This document shows positions 60,278 through 64,000 of a stretch of DNA of 64,000 nt, one piece after another. The notes under the pieces were generated by a model that was not told the origin of the DNA, ran no database searches, and saw only the letters and a list, made by a program, of their open reading frames with translations. The position numbers were made by a program, and so were the translations under genes. Position 1 is the stretch's first letter. Each line of letters starts with the position of its first letter. The stretch comes from Luteibacter rhizovicinus (GTDB taxonomy: Bacteria; Pseudomonadota; Gammaproteobacteria; Xanthomonadales; Rhodanobacteraceae): positions 558,001-622,000 of the forward strand of contig NZ_SMCS01000001.1 in assembly GCF_004342265.1 (NCBI RefSeq), in the 5' to 3' direction.

Positions 60278-60413
60278 GTAGGAGCCCGCTTGCGGGCGAA
60301 GGCCAACGGGGCGAGGAAGAGGGATGCTCACATCCGCGAGTCGATATCTGGGCTGCGGATGTCACGCACAGCATCGCCGCTCCGTTGGCTCTCGCCCGCA
60401 AGCGGGCTCCTGC
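60278..60413. repeat. 136-bp composite palindromic element, copy 2
   Basis: Arms at 60278-60309 and 60382-60413 (32 bases, three mismatches) start GTAGGAGCCCGCTTGCGGGC. The centre matches the reverse complement of the centre at 43.96-44.04 kb over nearly its full length (GGATGCTCACATCCGCGAG and GGATGTCACGCACAGCATCG blocks). Confidence 0.92.
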
Positions 60414-60511
60414 AACTGGCTCTGCACGGCAAATGCTACCGGCACCTCAGATCGTCCGGGGCGGCCTGCTATGATGCGCGCTTGTCTTTCCGGCTTTCCG
60501 GTGGGGTTAAC

Positions 60512-61165
60512 GTGCTCGATATCCTGATGGCAGGCGGCTGGGCCCTGCTGCCGATCCTGATCTGTTCCGCGCTGGCGCTGGCGATCGTCCTCGAACGTTT
60601 CTGGGCGCTGCGCCGCTCGTCGGTGCTGCCGCCGGGCCTGGGCGCGGAAGTGCGTCAGTGGGCTCGCTCCAATACCCTCGACGCCGCGCATCTGTCCGCG
60701 CTGGAAAAAGGTTCCCCGCTGGGCGAACTGCTGGCCGGCGCGCTCGCCGTCCGCGACCGTCCGCGCGAACTCATCAAGGAACGCATCGAAGACACCGGCC
60801 GTCACGTCGTCCATCGCATGGAGCGTTACCTCAACACGCTCGGCACCATCGCGCTCATCGGTCCGTTGCTGGGCCTGCTCGGCACTGTCATTGGTCTGAT
60901 CCGCATGTTCCTCAGCGTCATGATGGGCGGCATCGGCGATCCGATGAAGATGGCCGGCGGCATCGGCGAAGCATTGATCTGCACGGCATTCGGTCTGGTC
61001 GTTTCGATTCCCGCCTACGTCCTGCATCGCTACTTCCGTTCGAAGGTCGGCGGCTACGTCGTCGAGATGGAGAAAGAAGCCACGGCGCTGCTGGACGATC
61101 TGTCCGCACCGCGTCCGGTCGCGCGTCGCCGCACGGCGGCCGACAGCGTGTCCACCGCCGGCTGA
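60512..61165 (+). CDS. exbB: ExbB/TolQ-family proton channel protein
   Basis: 217 residues from a GTG at 60512 (VLDILMAGGW); sequence upstream in the same frame is repeat DNA. Three membrane helices: near 7-27 (ALLPILICSALALAIVLERF, in part), about 115-140 (LGTIALIGPLLGLLGTVIGLI) and about 158-180 (IGEALICTAFGLVVSIPAYV), the MotA/TolQ/ExbB fold with the conserved Gly-Pro and Thr residues. With ExbD it converts the proton gradient into force for TonB or related systems. It lies four bases upstream of exbD. Confidence 0.9.
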   Translation: MLDILMAGGWALLPILICSALALAIVLERFWALRRSSVLPPGLGAEVRQWARSNTLDAAHLSALEKGSPLGELLAGALAVRDRPRELIKERIEDTGRHVVHRMERYLNTLGTIALIGPLLGLLGTVIGLIRMFLSVMMGGIGDPMKMAGGIGEALICTAFGLVVSIPAYVLHRYFRSKVGGYVVEMEKEATALLDDLSAPRPVARRRTAADSVSTAG

Positions 61166-61169
61166 CCCC

Positions 61170-61598
61170 ATGCGCATCGGTTCCCGCAGAGAAGACGACT
61201 TCGAGATCAACGTGATCTCGTTGATCGACGTGTTGCTTACGCTGCTGATGTTCTTCGTGCTCAGCACGACGTTCATCGAGCACTCGCGCATGCAGGTCAA
61301 CCTGCCGAAGGCGGGCGCCGAGGCGCATGACGCCACGGCGCAGGCGCTGACCGTGGTGATCGACCGCGACGGCCACTACTCGGTCGGTAGCGACGAAGTC
61401 CTCGGCGAAGGCATCGGCCCGCTGAAGACCTCCATCGAACGCGTGGCCGGTACCGACCGCGAACGCCTTGTGGTCATCCGCGCCGACGCCCTTACCGCGC
61501 ACCAGAACGTCGTGCGCGCCATGGACGCGCTCGGCCAGCTTGGCTTCACCCATCTGTCGATCGCTACCACGCCGACCGAGGCGGCGGCCGACAAGTGA
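61170..61598 (+). CDS. exbD: ExbD/TolR-family protein
   Basis: 142 residues: a cytoplasmic N-terminus (RREDDFEIN), one membrane helix with the essential Asp in VISLIDVLLTLLMFF and a periplasmic domain (residues about 45-142) with IDRDGHYSVG and VVIRADALTAHQNVVRAMD. It partners ExbB in the proton channel. No tonB gene follows, so the energised partner is elsewhere. The stop overlaps msbA by four bases. Confidence 0.92.
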   Translation: MRIGSRREDDFEINVISLIDVLLTLLMFFVLSTTFIEHSRMQVNLPKAGAEAHDATAQALTVVIDRDGHYSVGSDEVLGEGIGPLKTSIERVAGTDRERLVVIRADALTAHQNVVRAMDALGQLGFTHLSIATTPTEAAADK

Positions 61599-63373
61599 GT
61601 ACCGGCAAGGCAAACAGCGTCTGGGACGCGGAGAGCTGGCAATCCTATAAGCGACTGCTGGGTTACACGCGCCGGTACTGGTCGATCGGCACCATCGCCA
61701 TCATCGGCATGATCATCGATCCGGCGTGTCTGTCGCTGTTCACCAATCTCATCCGGCCGCTGATCGACGACCTGTTCACGCTGAAAGATCCGTACACGAT
61801 TTTCTGGATGCCGATCTGGATCATGGCGATCTTCCTGGTGCGTGGCGTGTCGTCGTACGCCACCGACTATGGCATCGCCTATATCGGCCGCGGCGTCGTG
61901 CAGTCGATCCGCAAGGATGTCTTCGCGTCCTATCTGCGGTTACCTGCCACCTTCTTCGGTCGCGAACCCAGCGGTCAGCAGATTTCCCGCATCACCTATA
62001 CCAGCGAGCAGGTCGCGCAGGCGTCGACCGATGCCCTGAAGGTGGCGGTCACCGAAGGCCTCACGGTCGTCGGCATGTTGACGGTCATGCTCTATCAAAG
62101 CGCCTACCTCACACTGGCACTGCTCGTGCTGGTGCCTTGCGTGGTCTTGATCGTCACGGTGGTCAGCCGTCGCTATCGTCAGATCAGCAAGCGTTTGCAG
62201 GGCAATATGGGCTCGGTGACCAGCGTCGTCGAAGAAGTTGTCGGCGCCAATCGCGAAGTCCGTATTTACGGCGGACAGGCACGCGAAGCGGGCCGTTTCG
62301 ACGATGTCGCCGATCGCGCGCGTTCGCTGAATCTCAAGATTTCATCGACCAGCGCGCTGTCCAGCGCGACGATCCAGACGACCGGTGCGTTCGCCCTGGC
62401 GCTGCTCGTGTATCTCGGCACGCGTCCGCGTGCGCTCGAGAACATCACCCCCGGCGTGTTCTTCGCCGTGCTGACCGCCATGGGCGCGATGCTGCCGTCG
62501 CTGAAGCGCCTGACCAGCGTGCAGTCCAGTCTCCAGCGCGGTCTGGCCGCATGCCAGGACCTGTTCGCCATCATCGACGAGCCGCCCGAGCGCGATGTCG
62601 GCACGCGTGAGGTTGCCAGGGTCGAAGGCGATATCCGCTTCGAAGGCATCCATCTGGTTTATCCGAAGAACAATCATGTGGCGCTGCGCGGCGTCGACCT
62701 GCATTGCCGCCCAGGTACCGTCACGGCGCTGGTCGGTCGCTCCGGCAGCGGCAAGAGCAGTCTGGTCAGCCTGCTCCCGCGCTTCTACGAACCGACGAGC
62801 GGACGCATCCTGCTCGACGGCGCGAACTACGAGGAATACACGCTCGCGTCGTTGCGCCGGCAGATCGCGTGGGTGGGCCAGAACGTCGTGCTGTTCGACG
62901 ACACAGTGGCCGCCAACATCGCCTATGGCGAACTCGCGGGCGCCTCCGAAGAAGACATCGTCGCCGCCGCGCGTGCGGCGAACGCGCTGGAATTCATCGA
63001 GCGCATGCCTGAAGGCTTGCAGACGCAGATCGGGCAGGGCGGCAATTCGCTTTCCGGCGGTCAGCGTCAGCGTATCGCGATCGCGCGGGCGATCCTGAAG
63101 AACTCGCCGATCCTCGTGCTCGACGAAGCGACCAGTGCGCTGGATACCGAATCCGAGCGCCTGATCCAGGATGCGTTGCAGCGGTTGATGCGCGATCGCA
63201 CGACGCTCGTCATCGCCCATCGGCTGTCGACCATCGAGCATGCCGATCAGATCGCCGTGATGGATCAGGGGCGCATCGTCGAACTCGGCACGCATCGCGG
63301 TCTGATCGATCAGGGTGGCCAGTACGCCGCGCTGCATCGCATGCAGTTCCACGATCAGGTCGTGGCGGACTGA
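61595..63373 (+). CDS. msbA: Lipid A flippase MsbA
   Basis: 592 residues from a GTG overlapping the exbD stop. Six membrane helices, then an ABC domain: Walker A GRSGSGKSS, signature LSGGQRQRIAIARAIL, Walker B ILVLDEATSALD and IAHRLST. The position directly before lpxK and after exbBD is the standard MsbA setting. It flips lipid A-core from the inner to the outer leaflet of the inner membrane and is essential in most relatives. The GGNSLSGGQRQR segment matches MsbA. Confidence 0.95.
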   Translation: MSTGKANSVWDAESWQSYKRLLGYTRRYWSIGTIAIIGMIIDPACLSLFTNLIRPLIDDLFTLKDPYTIFWMPIWIMAIFLVRGVSSYATDYGIAYIGRGVVQSIRKDVFASYLRLPATFFGREPSGQQISRITYTSEQVAQASTDALKVAVTEGLTVVGMLTVMLYQSAYLTLALLVLVPCVVLIVTVVSRRYRQISKRLQGNMGSVTSVVEEVVGANREVRIYGGQAREAGRFDDVADRARSLNLKISSTSALSSATIQTTGAFALALLVYLGTRPRALENITPGVFFAVLTAMGAMLPSLKRLTSVQSSLQRGLAACQDLFAIIDEPPERDVGTREVARVEGDIRFEGIHLVYPKNNHVALRGVDLHCRPGTVTALVGRSGSGKSSLVSLLPRFYEPTSGRILLDGANYEEYTLASLRRQIAWVGQNVVLFDDTVAANIAYGELAGASEEDIVAAARAANALEFIERMPEGLQTQIGQGGNSLSGGQRQRIAIARAILKNSPILVLDEATSALDTESERLIQDALQRLMRDRTTLVIAHRLSTIEHADQIAVMDQGRIVELGTHRGLIDQGGQYAALHRMQFHDQVVAD

Positions 63374-63380
63374 TCGCGCC

Positions 63381-64000
63381 GTGAGTATCGCCGACGCCTT
63401 GCAACGGCGCTGGTACGACGGCGGCAAGCCACCCGTATGGACGCTGCCGCTGGAGGCGCTGTATCGCCGCGCCGTGCGCCGCAATGCCGAACGCTACGAG
63501 CGCGATCCCGGCGCCTCCGTTCGCCTGCCCGTGCCGGTGGTGGTCGTCGGCAACATCACCGTCGGCGGCACGGGAAAAACACCGCTCATCATTGCGCTGG
63601 CCGAAGCCCTGCGGGCACGCGGCCGCAAGCCCGGCGTAGTCAGTCGCGGCTATGGCGGTTCCGAACGCGGTCCCCTGCTGCTGGACGACCGACCCGACCC
63701 GGCGCGCGTGGGCGACGAGCCCTGCCTGATCCGCCAGAGCGGCATGCCGGTCGCGATCGGTCGGCAGCGCCCCGAAGCGGCGCGACTGCTGGTCGACGCC
63801 GGTTGCGACGTGGTCCTGGCCGACGACGGCCTCCAGCACTACCGGCTGGCACGCGATATCGAGATCTGCGTCATCGACGGCGAGCGCCGCTTCGGCAACG
63901 GGCACCTGCTGCCCGCCGGTCCCTTGCGCGAACCATTGGCGCGGCTCGAGCGCGTGGACTTCGTCGTCAACAACGGCGGTCGGGCGTCGGACCTGGAAAT
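63381..64000 (+). CDS. lpxK: Tetraacyldisaccharide 4'-kinase LpxK (partial, runs off right edge)
   Basis: The frame is open from GTG 63381 (VSIADALQRRWYDGG) to the window edge, 206 complete codons. VVVVGNITVGGTGKTPLIIALAE is the LpxK P-loop (VGGTGKTP), then PGVVSRGYGG, VGDEPCLIRQ, ADDGLQHYRL and IDGERRFGNGHLLPAGPLRE, all diagnostic. It phosphorylates the 4' position of the lipid A precursor. The start is seven bases after msbA. About a third of the protein lies outside the window. Confidence 0.95.
   Translation, partial: MSIADALQRRWYDGGKPPVWTLPLEALYRRAVRRNAERYERDPGASVRLPVPVVVVGNITVGGTGKTPLIIALAEALRARGRKPGVVSRGYGGSERGPLLLDDRPDPARVGDEPCLIRQSGMPVAIGRQRPEAARLLVDAGCDVVLADDGLQHYRLARDIEICVIDGERRFGNGHLLPAGPLREPLARLERVDFVVNNGGRASDLE

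Overview
The window is about 64 kb of GC-rich, densely packed gammaproteobacterial chromosome. The gene content points to the Xanthomonadales, most likely a Rhodanobacteraceae member such as Luteibacter or Dyella. The signs are a serine O-succinyltransferase-type MetX, a kynurenine monooxygenase, a lolC-lolD-comEC-exbB-exbD-msbA-lpxK envelope cluster, an emrR-emrC-emrA-emrB efflux operon with its own outer-membrane channel, and dispersed palindromic repeats built on GTAGGAGCCCGC. The taxonomic call is inference from gene content and order; no 16S rRNA gene lies in the window.

Layout. 1-3.1 kb: edge of a response regulator, then a YdbH-like AsmA-type protein and a lipoprotein that looks like fused YnbE and YdbL. 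3.1-7.7 kb: rlmD, a CYTH triphosphatase, nagZ, hpt, methylthioinosine phosphorylase and a cold-shock gene with terminator. 7.7-9.5 kb: a minimal minor-pilin operon (pilV-pilW-short pilX-pilE) behind a LacI-type palindrome. 9.5-20.2 kb: glycosylasparaginase, cutC, a lipoprotein-type autotransporter protease, a GT2 glycosyltransferase, an ABC exporter, YigZ, a membrane diguanylate cyclase and a SnoaL-like protein. 20.2-28.4 kb is the most irregular part: a LytTR regulator pseudogene, tRNA-Ala(CGC), rnd, a SUMF1-type membrane protein, a SorAB-type sulfite dehydrogenase, a MoaD-like protein without Gly-Gly, a toxin-antitoxin pair whose antitoxin is frameshifted, and a 1.45-kb islet between tRNA-Leu(CAA) and a copy of its 3' end. 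28.4-38.4 kb (minus strand): kmo, the full ccmABCDEFGHI cytochrome c maturation cluster, a metX-family acyltransferase and cysteine dioxygenase. 38.4-46.1 kb: phaR, the emr operon, tatD and two glycine-zipper lipoproteins. 46.1-52.4 kb: a cell-wall hydrolase, a structured intergenic region, ygfZ, an SDHAF4-like small protein, sdhCDAB, sdhE and ygfX. 52.4-64 kb: lolC, lolD, comEC, a large GH92 glycosidase, exbB, exbD, msbA and the start of lpxK.

How the genes work together. Methylthioinosine phosphorylase releases hypoxanthine that the adjacent Hpt can return to IMP. The ccm operon matures c-type cytochromes, and SorB in this window has one CxxCH haem site. Four succinate dehydrogenase assembly or maintenance factors (YgfZ, SDHAF4-like, SdhE, YgfX) flank sdhCDAB. 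LolCD, ExbBD, MsbA and LpxK serve outer-membrane lipoprotein and lipid A biogenesis.

Several items are easy to miss because they are short, broken or cut by the window edge: the 59-aa PilX, the 55-aa SDHAF4-like protein, 60-aa CcmD, the LytTR remnant, the single-G frameshift in the antitoxin, the two window-edge genes, two copies of a roughly 140-155 bp composite palindrome, and a stem-loop array with a terminator near 46.7-46.85 kb.
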